Shown here piece after piece: positions 12,545 through 19,115 of a DNA stretch of 22,316 nt; the first letter of the stretch is position 1; each line of letters opens with the position of its first letter. The DNA is from a virus: positions 1 to 22,316 of the IMG/VR virus record IMGVR_UViG_3300033431_000004; one strand, 5' to 3'. A model generated the notes under the pieces. That model ran no database searches. It worked only from the letters and a program-made list of their open reading frames with translations, and was not told the DNA's origin. Both the position numbers and the translations under genes were made by a program.

Positions 12545-12847
12545 ATGAACATTCGAATGATGAACGACCGCATTGCGGTTCGGGAGAACAAGCCAGACGT
12601 CGTGTCCGCCGGCGGCATTTACATCGGCGAACAGATTGACGATGGGTTGGTGAAGGAAATCGTGTCCGGGACGGTGCTCGCGGTTGGCCCGGGTGCGCGT
12701 TTGCCGAATGGCGCACGCGACACGATGTGGGGTCTCCAGCCGGGACAGACCGTACGTTTCTCGCCCGTGATGTCGCACAAGGAAGTGATCGACGGCGAGG
12801 AGATTCGGATCATCCGCCGCGACTCGGTGGTCGGGGTACTGGAATGA
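12545..12847 (+). CDS. Phage-encoded GroES-like co-chaperonin
   Basis: 100 aa, the length of bacterial GroES (97 aa). It aligns by eye: MNIRMMNDRIAVRENKPD at the start, SAGGIYIGEQIDD as the mobile-loop region (residues 21-33, with IYI where GroES has its hydrophobic tripeptide), GTVLAVGPGARLPNG, GDxV-like GQTVRFSP, and DGEEIRIIRRDSVVGVLE at the end. GroES caps the GroEL ring during folding. A head-cluster copy suggests a specialised cap for coat folding, as T4 gp31 does for T4, but here with real sequence similarity. Start is the ATG at 12545 with GGAG upstream; earlier in-frame starts lie in the terminator. Confidence 0.88.
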   Translation: MNIRMMNDRIAVRENKPDVVSAGGIYIGEQIDDGLVKEIVSGTVLAVGPGARLPNGARDTMWGLQPGQTVRFSPVMSHKEVIDGEEIRIIRRDSVVGVLE

Positions 12848-13227
12848 AGTATCTCTTCGGCCCTCTCATGCCCATGCCGATTTATCTGGCGCTGTTTGTT
12901 GATGCGGAATCGTACTTTCGGGAAACGCGTCGATTGAAGATCAAGGGAGCGGATGAATTCGTCTCCCGCGATGCCAATGCCTGCTGCCACTTCTTCGAAA
13001 ACGACAAGAACGGCAGTACGACGGTGATGGTCTGCGTTGATCTCGAGAAGATGAAAGAAAAATCTCCGATCGAGGTGGCTTGCAAGATCGTCCACGAAGC
13101 GGTCCATGTGTATCAGGAGTGCATGGAATACATCGGCGAGAAGAACCCCGGGAGGGAGTTCGAGGCGTATTCGATCCAGCACATCAGCGAGCAGCTGATG
13201 AAGTCCTACGTGGAGCAGACAGCATGA
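12844..13227 (+). CDS. Putative zincin-like metallopeptidase (127 aa)
   Basis: ATG at 12844 overlaps the GroES-like stop (ATGA). Residues 80-110 read CKIVHEAVHVYQECMEYIGE followed by GREFEAYSIQ, with H84-E85-x2-H88 (HEAVH) and a downstream acidic segment (E105/E107) as a possible third zinc ligand. The HExxH helix plus 'FEAYSIQ' is a recurrent pattern in small phage proteins. Substrate is unknown; a role in virion assembly or in the host cell cannot be told apart. A substitution of the third ligand would make it non-catalytic, and I cannot place it surely. Confidence 0.7.
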   Translation: MKYLFGPLMPMPIYLALFVDAESYFRETRRLKIKGADEFVSRDANACCHFFENDKNGSTTVMVCVDLEKMKEKSPIEVACKIVHEAVHVYQECMEYIGEKNPGREFEAYSIQHISEQLMKSYVEQTA

Positions 13228-13421
13228 AAGAGCCCGTGACGCTTTATCAGGTCCATGTGACCGACACCGATGCTGGCCATGACGTACCGATCGGGCCGGC
13301 AATGGATAGCGCTGAGCCGCTTCACGATTTCGCTGCCGCAACCAATCTCGCGATCCTCAAAGGGAAGATCCACGGCTGGAAGGATGCCCGGGTCGTCTCG
13401 TTCGTCAAACAGACACACTAG
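13224..13421 (+). CDS. Hypothetical small late protein (65 aa)
   Basis: ATG at 13224 overlaps the upstream stop (ATGA); it ends with TAG at 13419-13421. The protein (MKEPVTLYQVHVTDTDAGHD..., GRKGK-like ILKGKIHGWKDARVVSFVKQ) is probably a small alpha/beta domain. No family recognised. It is coupled to the metallopeptidase-like gene, so they may work together. Confidence 0.65.
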   Translation: MKEPVTLYQVHVTDTDAGHDVPIGPAMDSAEPLHDFAAATNLAILKGKIHGWKDARVVSFVKQTH

Positions 13422-13430
13422 GAGAGAGCC

Positions 13431-13943
13431 ATGACCTTTCAACAGTACCCGCTCGCCATGAAGCACCCGCAGTACCGGCCCGCCGTCATTTCCAAAGACA
13501 CGATCAACCGCGACGGTTCGATCACGAAGGCGCCGCCTGGCTCGCCGGTGCGATTCCCGGATGTGTTCGTGCACAACGAGGAACAGGAGAAGCAGTACGC
13601 GGCTCTTGGCTATCTGCCCGGCGGCGTGTCGGACCCGGAGGAATATCACCGCGCGATGACCGGCAACGAAGAGCCGTCGGATCACAAGCACCACGAGTAC
13701 CCGCGTTGGATGTATCAGGCCGACGGCGGCGGCGATCTGAGCGTGACGGTGAACTTCGAAGTCGTTCAGGTGCGCGGCGTGCTCGTGAACAGCGAGCAGG
13801 AACGCAAGCAACTCCGCGGCGAATGGCACGAGTTGCCGTCCCAAGCCGCAGAGGCCGCACTTTCGGATGATCCCAAGAGCGAAGAAGCGGCAGCGGCGCC
13901 GGCGCCGAAGAAAGCCAGCCAGCCGCGTAAAGAGGCTGTGTAA
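13431..13943 (+). CDS. Hypothetical late protein with two copies of a short repeat motif (170 aa)
   Basis: ATG at 13431 with AGGAGA just upstream. Two related stretches occur: VFVHNEEQEKQYAALGYLP (about residues 45-63) and VLVNSEQERKQLRGEWHELP (about 116-135), each following a strand of V-V residues. Motifs of the form 'V.N.eqe..L...G...P' recur in phage head and neck proteins without a known role. The C-terminal 35 residues are Ala/Pro/Lys-rich and disordered. Ends in TAATG overlap with the gp4-like gene, so it belongs to the head-completion module. Confidence 0.7.
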   Translation: MTFQQYPLAMKHPQYRPAVISKDTINRDGSITKAPPGSPVRFPDVFVHNEEQEKQYAALGYLPGGVSDPEEYHRAMTGNEEPSDHKHHEYPRWMYQADGGGDLSVTVNFEVVQVRGVLVNSEQERKQLRGEWHELPSQAAEAALSDDPKSEEAAAAPAPKKASQPRKEAV

Positions 13944-14692
13944 TGTCCACCGCCAACGCTCTCATTCTGGCCGCGTACCAGAAGATCGGTTACTACGCGC
14001 CGAATGAGACGATGACGGCGGCGGATTCGTCGCTCGGCATGCAGCAACTGACGATGATGCTGGACTCATGGAGCAACCAGCCTCAAGCGTGCTTCGCGAT
14101 CACCGAAAACAGCTTCCTGCTGGTGCCCGGCCAGTCTCAGTACAGCATTGGCACATCGGGGGGCGCCAACGTCGTTGCGACGCGCCCGATCCGGATCATG
14201 GAAGGGCCGGGCGCCGCCTACTGTCAGGACGTGAACGGCAACAATTTCTCGGTCGAAGTCGTGACGCGCGAGAAGTGGAACCAGATTGGCAACCGCTCGT
14301 CGCTGACGAGCTCGAACCTGCCGGACACGCTGTTCTATGACCCGCAGATGCCGCTGGGTCTCATCAACCTGTGGCCACAGCCGAACTCGGCTGGATACAC
14401 GTTGTTCTTCGACTCGTATCTCCAGCTTGCCGATCCGGCTTCGCTGGTCGCACCGTTCACCCTTCCGCCGGGCTATGAGAAGGCAATCCAGGACAACCTG
14501 GCCGTCGAACTCTGGCCGTTCTGCTTTACCAGCAAGCCGCTCCCTCCGTTCATCAAGGAAGCCGCGCGCGCGTCCCTGATGACTGTGAAGCGCGCGAATA
14601 AGCGCAATAACCTCGCGCAGTTCGACAAGGAACTGAATCCGCGTGGGCAGGCCGTCTACAACCCGTACACGGATTCGTATCGTTCAACCTGA
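13943..14692 (+). CDS. gp4-like head-completion / DNA-stabilisation protein
   Basis: 249 aa. The start MSTANALILAAYQKIGYYAPNE, with LGMQQLTMMLDSWSNQ, then long strand-loop segments (VPGQSQYSIGTSGG, PIRIMEGP, TLFYDPQMPLGLINLWPQPN) and LPPGYEKAIQDNLAVELWPF, is the pattern of P22 gp4-type tail accessory factors, here with an extended C-terminal half. gp4 binds the portal after packaging and makes the platform for gp10. Position before the gp10-like gene is canonical. P22 gp4 is 166 aa, so this form is longer, as in many related phages. Confidence 0.83.
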   Translation: MSTANALILAAYQKIGYYAPNETMTAADSSLGMQQLTMMLDSWSNQPQACFAITENSFLLVPGQSQYSIGTSGGANVVATRPIRIMEGPGAAYCQDVNGNNFSVEVVTREKWNQIGNRSSLTSSNLPDTLFYDPQMPLGLINLWPQPNSAGYTLFFDSYLQLADPASLVAPFTLPPGYEKAIQDNLAVELWPFCFTSKPLPPFIKEAARASLMTVKRANKRNNLAQFDKELNPRGQAVYNPYTDSYRST

Positions 14693-14702
14693 CAGGTGCG
14701 AC

Positions 14703-15005
14703 ATGAAGAAAACCCCGATGCAGATGAGAAGTGCGGCGAAGAAGGAAGTGAAGTCCGACGCGCGACCGAAGATCGACAAGAAGTCGCAACACCCGGCCTC
14801 CGCAATGGAGCGCTATGCGCAGGAGCGCGCGCAGAAGATGAAGAACATGAAGACGCCGCCTATGGTGACCGTGCTTCACGATCCGGATAGTGACGTGCAC
14901 ACACTGACGCGCGCCGCGGAGATCCGCCGCAATCCGGCGCGTCATAAGGCCGCCAAGACCGTGGCGAAGCAGCGCCTGAAAGATCTGGCCGACGTCGCCG
15001 AATGA
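14703..15005 (+). CDS. Small basic Lys/Arg-rich protein between gp4- and gp10-like genes (100 aa)
   Basis: ATG at 14703 with an AGGTG ribosome-binding core at 14694-14698. The protein is strongly basic and helical (MKKTPMQMRSAAKKEVKSDA, AMERYAQERAQKMKNMK, RHKAAKTVAKQRLKDLADVA) and without hydrophobic strands. DNA or internal virion binding is possible from charge alone. I recognise no family. Its stop overlaps the gp10-like start by 4 bases. Confidence 0.65.
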   Translation: MKKTPMQMRSAAKKEVKSDARPKIDKKSQHPASAMERYAQERAQKMKNMKTPPMVTVLHDPDSDVHTLTRAAEIRRNPARHKAAKTVAKQRLKDLADVAE

Positions 15006-16438
15006 AGTCTCCGATTTTCGGCGGCGAGTTCATCGGACTCACGCGGGATCTTGCGTATAACCGCGCGATCAACCTGATTCCGGAGCTGGTCGATACGAAG
15101 GATGGGAAGGCTGTCGGCGCGATGTACGGGGCACCTGGCTATACGTTGTTCGCCACTGCAGGCAGCGGGCCGATCCGACAGCTCTACACAGCGTCTAACG
15201 GTACGCTGTACGCGTTGAGCGGGAACGAACTGTACAGCGTCAGTTCGGCCGGCGTGGGCGCGGCGCAGGGCGAAGTCTTCACGTCAACCGGCTACGCCTC
15301 GATGACGGACAACGGCGACAACGAGCAGGTCTTTCTGGTTGACGGTTCGGCAGGGTACTGCCTGAACACCTCGACGGGGGCCTTCACTGTTCCTCTGCCG
15401 GGCGCTCTGGGTGTAAAGCCGACGTCACTGGCATATCAGGATGGCGTGGCGATCGTCAATGATGCTGGGACGAACCAGTGGTACCAGTCGAATCTCGGCG
15501 ACTTCTCGACGTGGCAGGCGCTGAACTTTTCGTCAGCGGATGCGACGCCGGACCAGATCGTTACGATCTACGACATCCATCGGGAAGCGTGGCTGTTCAA
15601 GCAGAAAGCCATTGAGGTCTGGGTGAATGGGGGTCTCAATGGGTTCCTGTTTCAACGTCTTCAGGGCGTTGAGATTCCTGTCGGATGCGTTGCGCCGGCG
15701 TCGGTGGCGCGGGTCGGCGATAGCCTGATCTGGCTTGGCGGTGACGATCAGGGATCGGGCATTGTCTATCAGTCGTCTGTGTATCAGGCGGTGCCGATCT
15801 CTACGCACTTCATCGCCGAAACGATTCAGGCGATGCCGGTCATCAGCGATGCGATCGGCTTTGTCGAGCAGGAGAACCAGCACTTTTTCTACTGGCTGAT
15901 CTTCCCGACTGGCGGCCGGACCTTTGTCTTCGACTCGACCACGAGACTGTGGCACGAGCGAGCAGCGTTTTCGAATGGACTCTTCAGTCGCCATGCAGCG
16001 AACTGCCATGCGTTCGCCTATGGCCAGCATCTGGTTGGTGACTACCAGAGCGGCAACATCTATGCGCTGAACTGGAACGTGTACACGGACAACGGCAACG
16101 TCCACAAGTGGTTGAGGACGTGGCGCGCGCTGCCGCCGAACAAGGTTTCCGAGAATCCGCTCACGTTCTATTCGCTGCAGATCGATATGGGAACCGGGCT
16201 CAACGTTCCCCCCGGCTCGGCGCCGCAGTACATGCTCCGCTGGTCGGATGACGGTGGCTACAACTGGTCGAATGAAGTATGGACGAACGGCAATATGACG
16301 GGCGCCATGAATCCCCGCGTGCTCTATCAGAGGCTGGGTACGACCAAGAAGGGCGGGACGTATGACCGGATCTTTGAGTTGTCGGGTATTGACCCGGTGC
16401 CGATCCAGATCACTGGCGCGTATGTAGACGTCTCATGA
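15002..16438 (+). CDS. gp10-like tail hub / DNA-stabilisation protein
   Basis: 478 aa (P22 gp10 is about 472). The start MKSPIFGGEFIGLTRDLAYNRAINLIPELV and the continuing GKAVGAMYGAPGYTLF, then a run of beta-propeller-like strands with GNELYSVSSAG, DLIWLGGDDQGSGIVYQSSVYQ and RLWHERAAFSNG and the end GTYDRIFELSG fit the P22 gp10 family. gp10 forms the hexameric hub that binds gp4, the tailspikes and the needle. ATGA overlap with both neighbours puts it in the neck operon. (Strings here are split at 20 residues or fewer.). Confidence 0.92.
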   Translation: MKSPIFGGEFIGLTRDLAYNRAINLIPELVDTKDGKAVGAMYGAPGYTLFATAGSGPIRQLYTASNGTLYALSGNELYSVSSAGVGAAQGEVFTSTGYASMTDNGDNEQVFLVDGSAGYCLNTSTGAFTVPLPGALGVKPTSLAYQDGVAIVNDAGTNQWYQSNLGDFSTWQALNFSSADATPDQIVTIYDIHREAWLFKQKAIEVWVNGGLNGFLFQRLQGVEIPVGCVAPASVARVGDSLIWLGGDDQGSGIVYQSSVYQAVPISTHFIAETIQAMPVISDAIGFVEQENQHFFYWLIFPTGGRTFVFDSTTRLWHERAAFSNGLFSRHAANCHAFAYGQHLVGDYQSGNIYALNWNVYTDNGNVHKWLRTWRALPPNKVSENPLTFYSLQIDMGTGLNVPPGSAPQYMLRWSDDGGYNWSNEVWTNGNMTGAMNPRVLYQRLGTTKKGGTYDRIFELSGIDPVPIQITGAYVDVS

Positions 16439-17016
16439 CGTACCCGATCGAGGGTGGTTTCCCGAACTGGATGGCGCCGTTCACTGATGCGAATGGCCGT
16501 CTCACACGGGATGGCATGAACCTGCTTCAGCTTCTGTTCAGCCGCACAGGAGCACTCACGGGGCAGTTTCTGGAGGCCGGGACATTGCCTCCGGTTCCCG
16601 TATTTTCGGATTCTTCGGATTTGGACTCCGACGAGTTTGGTTCGATTCCTGGGCCACCCGGTCCTGTTGGATCGATCGGGCCACAGGGGCCGTTTGGCCC
16701 GGTTGTAATCATTGATGTTCCGGATGTCGATGAACCAATGATGCGTGGTCCGCTGGCCCCGGGCGGATGGTACGACGAGAAGGGCAGCGGCGGGACGTAT
16801 GGCTTTGCCTCTGGTGTCGACTTCGTCGGTGGCACAACCACCTCTCTCACGCTTTCCCAGCCATATGGCGCGCAGGCAAATCTGATCGTTGTGTTCGACG
16901 CCTTGTGGCAAGGCGCGGATCAGTTCTCACTCAGCGGCAAGACGCTGACTTTCACATCGGCGATTCCCGTTGGCGTACAGAAAGTGTACGTCAAGGGCTT
17001 TCTGATGCCTCAGTAA
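16435..17016 (+). CDS. Collagen-containing fibre- or needle-like virion protein (193 aa)
   Basis: ATG at 16435 overlaps the gp10-like stop. Three parts are visible: an N-terminal NWMAPFTDANGRLTRDGMNL segment, which is a frequent virion-anchoring opening in podovirus tail proteins; a collagen-like run of Gly-X-Y triplets at residues about 73-89 (GPPGPVGSIGPQGPFGP); and a C-terminal beta domain (FVGGTTTSLTLSQPYGAQ, LTFTSAIPVGVQKVYVKG) seen in tail-fibre adhesins. It takes the place of the tail needle gene gp26 in P22 order but does not look like gp26. Trimer formation through the collagen stretch is likely. Exact role (fibre or plug) is open. Confidence 0.7.
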   Translation: MTYPIEGGFPNWMAPFTDANGRLTRDGMNLLQLLFSRTGALTGQFLEAGTLPPVPVFSDSSDLDSDEFGSIPGPPGPVGSIGPQGPFGPVVIIDVPDVDEPMMRGPLAPGGWYDEKGSGGTYGFASGVDFVGGTTTSLTLSQPYGAQANLIVVFDALWQGADQFSLSGKTLTFTSAIPVGVQKVYVKGFLMPQ

Positions 17017-17025
17017 GGAACCCAG

Positions 17026-17397
17026 ATGGCTGCAAACAAGATACTGCGCTTTGGCCCGGTAGCTCTCGGCGCATCCGCAGCAAACCTCATCAATCCGCCG
17101 ACCCTGACTGGTGGCGCGGGATTGGCCGGAACTAATACGAACACCTACGTGATTGTTCGTCACATCCGGATCGTCAACAAGTCGGCGACTGCGGCGACGG
17201 TTTCCCTATACATCGGCGCAACCGGTGCATCTGCCGCGGGCACCGAGTTCGCATTCAACGGTGCGAGCGTTCAGGCCAACAGTTACCTCGACTGGTATGG
17301 CCTTGTACGTCTGGATATTGCGGACTTTCTCACTGGTCTCGCATCGGTGGCGACGACATTGACTTTTCAGGCCGAAGGCGAGATCGGGGTCGTCTGA
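17026..17397 (+). CDS. Small beta-rich virion-type protein (123 aa)
   Basis: TAAGGA overlapping the upstream stop is the ribosome-binding site. The sequence alternates Ala/Thr/Gly strands (VIVRHIRIVNKSATAATVSL, YIGATGASAAGTEF, LTGLASVATTLTFQAEGE) and looks like one jelly-roll or Ig-like beta sandwich. It resembles small phage decoration or adhesin domains but I cannot name a family. Ends in TGATGA overlap with the dioxygenase gene. Confidence 0.68.
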   Translation: MAANKILRFGPVALGASAANLINPPTLTGGAGLAGTNTNTYVIVRHIRIVNKSATAATVSLYIGATGASAAGTEFAFNGASVQANSYLDWYGLVRLDIADFLTGLASVATTLTFQAEGEIGVV

Positions 17398-17981
17398 TGA
17401 AATTCTTCACTCTCATGAAGAAAGCCATCGACGTTCGGCCGCTGGTGAGCGCGCTCGATGCGCATCCGGAACTGTGGGACGCCAACGGGTTCCGCAAGAC
17501 CGGCAACGGTACGCCGCACGGCGGCATGTCCGATATCTGGGTTCGTTACAACGACGTGGCGCCGTATGCCGCTCGAGGCGATTACGCAGGCTTCAATGAT
17601 GCGCACGTGCCGATCTGGTATCCCGCCTACGACGTGCTTCAGCAGACGCTCGATCCGCTGATTTTCCCGCTGATGGCGGAAGTCCGCGGCGAGATGCTTG
17701 GCGGCGTGCTGATCACGCGCATCCCGGCAGGGCAAGGCATTGCGCCCCACGTGGATGAAGGCTGGCACGTCAACTACTACGACAAGTTCTATCTCTCGCT
17801 GCGCAGCGCGCCGGGAGCGACGTTCCATTGCGGTGACGAAGTGATCAATCCCGAGCCGGGCGATCTCTATCACTTCGACAACCATCTCGAGCACTGGGTG
17901 AAGAACGAGAGCGCCGGCGACCGCATGACGCTGATCGTCTGCATCCGCACGAACCGCGCGCGGTGGTCGCCATGTCAGTAG
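17397..17981 (+). CDS. Fe(II)/2-oxoglutarate dioxygenase, Asp/Asn beta-hydroxylase-like
   Basis: 194 aa. IAPHVDEGWHVNYYDKFYLS gives the H118-x-D120 iron pair; DLYHFDNHLEHWVKNES gives the distal H166; DRMTLIVCIRTNR gives a basic residue R176 for 2-oxoglutarate. This order and the PPGxxF-like APGATFHCGDEV match the aspartyl/asparaginyl beta-hydroxylase family (PF05118), which also includes LpxO-type lipid A hydroxylases. No membrane segment is seen, so a soluble enzyme is expected. Substrate is unknown: a virion protein, or a host protein or lipid during lysogeny, are possible. It is followed by a cupin. Start overlaps the previous stop. Confidence 0.78.
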   Translation: MKFFTLMKKAIDVRPLVSALDAHPELWDANGFRKTGNGTPHGGMSDIWVRYNDVAPYAARGDYAGFNDAHVPIWYPAYDVLQQTLDPLIFPLMAEVRGEMLGGVLITRIPAGQGIAPHVDEGWHVNYYDKFYLSLRSAPGATFHCGDEVINPEPGDLYHFDNHLEHWVKNESAGDRMTLIVCIRTNRARWSPCQ

Positions 17982-18037
17982 CTGGCGGTTTTCCTTTGGC
18001 AGCGGTTGTCGCTGTCTACGAATTGACGAGGCCACCC

Positions 18038-18346
18038 ATGATCGACCTGAAGATCAAGCACCACTTCTCTGGCAGGGAATACGCGAAGGAAATGACTCTG
18101 CCGGCCGGTCATTACGCGGAGACGCACGAACACGTCTACGACCATATTTCGATTCTTGCCGTCGGCGAGGTTCTGGTCGATATCGACGGTTCCGTTACCC
18201 GCCATGTTGGACCGACGGCAATTGTGATTCCGGCGAACAGAAAACATCGCATCGAAGCAATCACCGATTCAGTGTGGTTTTGCGTGCATGCGACCGATGA
18301 AACCGACCCGGAAAAGGTCGATGACGTGCTGATCAAGGGGAACTGA
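18038..18346 (+). CDS. Single-domain cupin (102 aa)
   Basis: Cupin motif 1 is GHYAETHEHVYDHISILAVG (H30, H32, and D35/H36), and motif 2 is IPANRKHRIEA (H70). The metal-binding histidines are therefore present. Small single cupins often bind a metal and a small carboxylate or sugar, or act as enzymes. The start is chosen at 18038 because GAGG at 18028-18031 gives a good ribosome-binding site; the frame is open to 17963 and ATG 17972 would add 22 residues of uncertain value. It sits between the dioxygenase and the ejection genes, and both proteins of the pair have a double-stranded beta-helix. Role unknown. Confidence 0.75.
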   Translation: MIDLKIKHHFSGREYAKEMTLPAGHYAETHEHVYDHISILAVGEVLVDIDGSVTRHVGPTAIVIPANRKHRIEAITDSVWFCVHATDETDPEKVDDVLIKGN

Positions 18347-18347
18347 A

Positions 18348-19109
18348 ATGCCATGGGGATTCGCTGGAGCGGCGATTGGTGCCGTAGGCGCAATTGGCAG
18401 TGCCGTGATCGGATCGAATGCATCCAGCAGCGCCGCCAATACGCAAGCCGATGCGTCGAACAATGCAACGCAGGCGCAACTGCAGATGTTCAACACGGTG
18501 CAGGGCAACCTGCAACCGTACATGTCGGGCGGAACGAACGCGCTGGCAGGGTTGAACAGTTTCATCAACGGACAGGGCCAGTCGCAACCGTTTTCCTTCA
18601 ACTACAACCCGGCGAGCGATCCGGAATACAACTTCCTGCTGTCTCAAGGCTCGAACGCGATCACAAGTCAGGCGTCCGCGCTGGGCGGCATGAAATCCGG
18701 TGCGACGCTGAAGGCGTTGTCGGACTATGGCCAGAATACGGCTCTCCAGTCGTACCAGAGCGAGTTCAACAATGCGCTGAACACGTACGGCGCCAACCAG
18801 ACGAACCTCTCCAACATCTTCAGCCGGCTGTACAACACGGCGTCGCTCGGTGAGAACGCTGCTGCTGGTGTGGGCAATGCTGCGATCAGCACGGGCCAGT
18901 CGATCGGAAGCAACATGATCGGCGCCGGCAATGCACAAGCAGCCGGGACTGTCGGATCAGCGAATGCGCTTTCTGGCGGGCTAACGAGCCTCAGCAGCCT
19001 GCTGAACAATCAGTCGTTCCTGAATTCCTTCGGCGGGGGCTCGTCTGGTTTCAATCCCGCTTACCAGTCGTCGTATTCCGGCTTCGACAATCCTTCCAAC
19101 TACGGTTGA
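18348..19109 (+). CDS. DNA-ejection protein, gp7-like
   Basis: 253 aa (P22 gp7 about 229). Starts with a hydrophobic Gly/Ala helix MPWGFAGAAIGAVGAIGSAV, a possible membrane-inserting segment of glycine-zipper type, then Ala/Gln/Asn-rich helices (NTQADASNNATQAQLQMFNT) and a Gly/Ser/Asn-rich C-terminal half. P22 gp7, gp20 and gp16 leave the virion with the DNA and form a trans-envelope channel. Order and sizes fit here. Ribosome-binding site AAGGGG at 18335-18340. Confidence 0.8.
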   Translation: MPWGFAGAAIGAVGAIGSAVIGSNASSSAANTQADASNNATQAQLQMFNTVQGNLQPYMSGGTNALAGLNSFINGQGQSQPFSFNYNPASDPEYNFLLSQGSNAITSQASALGGMKSGATLKALSDYGQNTALQSYQSEFNNALNTYGANQTNLSNIFSRLYNTASLGENAAAGVGNAAISTGQSIGSNMIGAGNAQAAGTVGSANALSGGLTSLSSLLNNQSFLNSFGGGSSGFNPAYQSSYSGFDNPSNYG

Positions 19110-19115
19110 TCGAAA

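Noticed and set aside
17963-18037. Longer cupin starts at GTG 17963 or ATG 17972
   Set aside because: They overlap the dioxygenase gene and add residues outside the cupin domain; GAGG before 18038 is the stronger signal.
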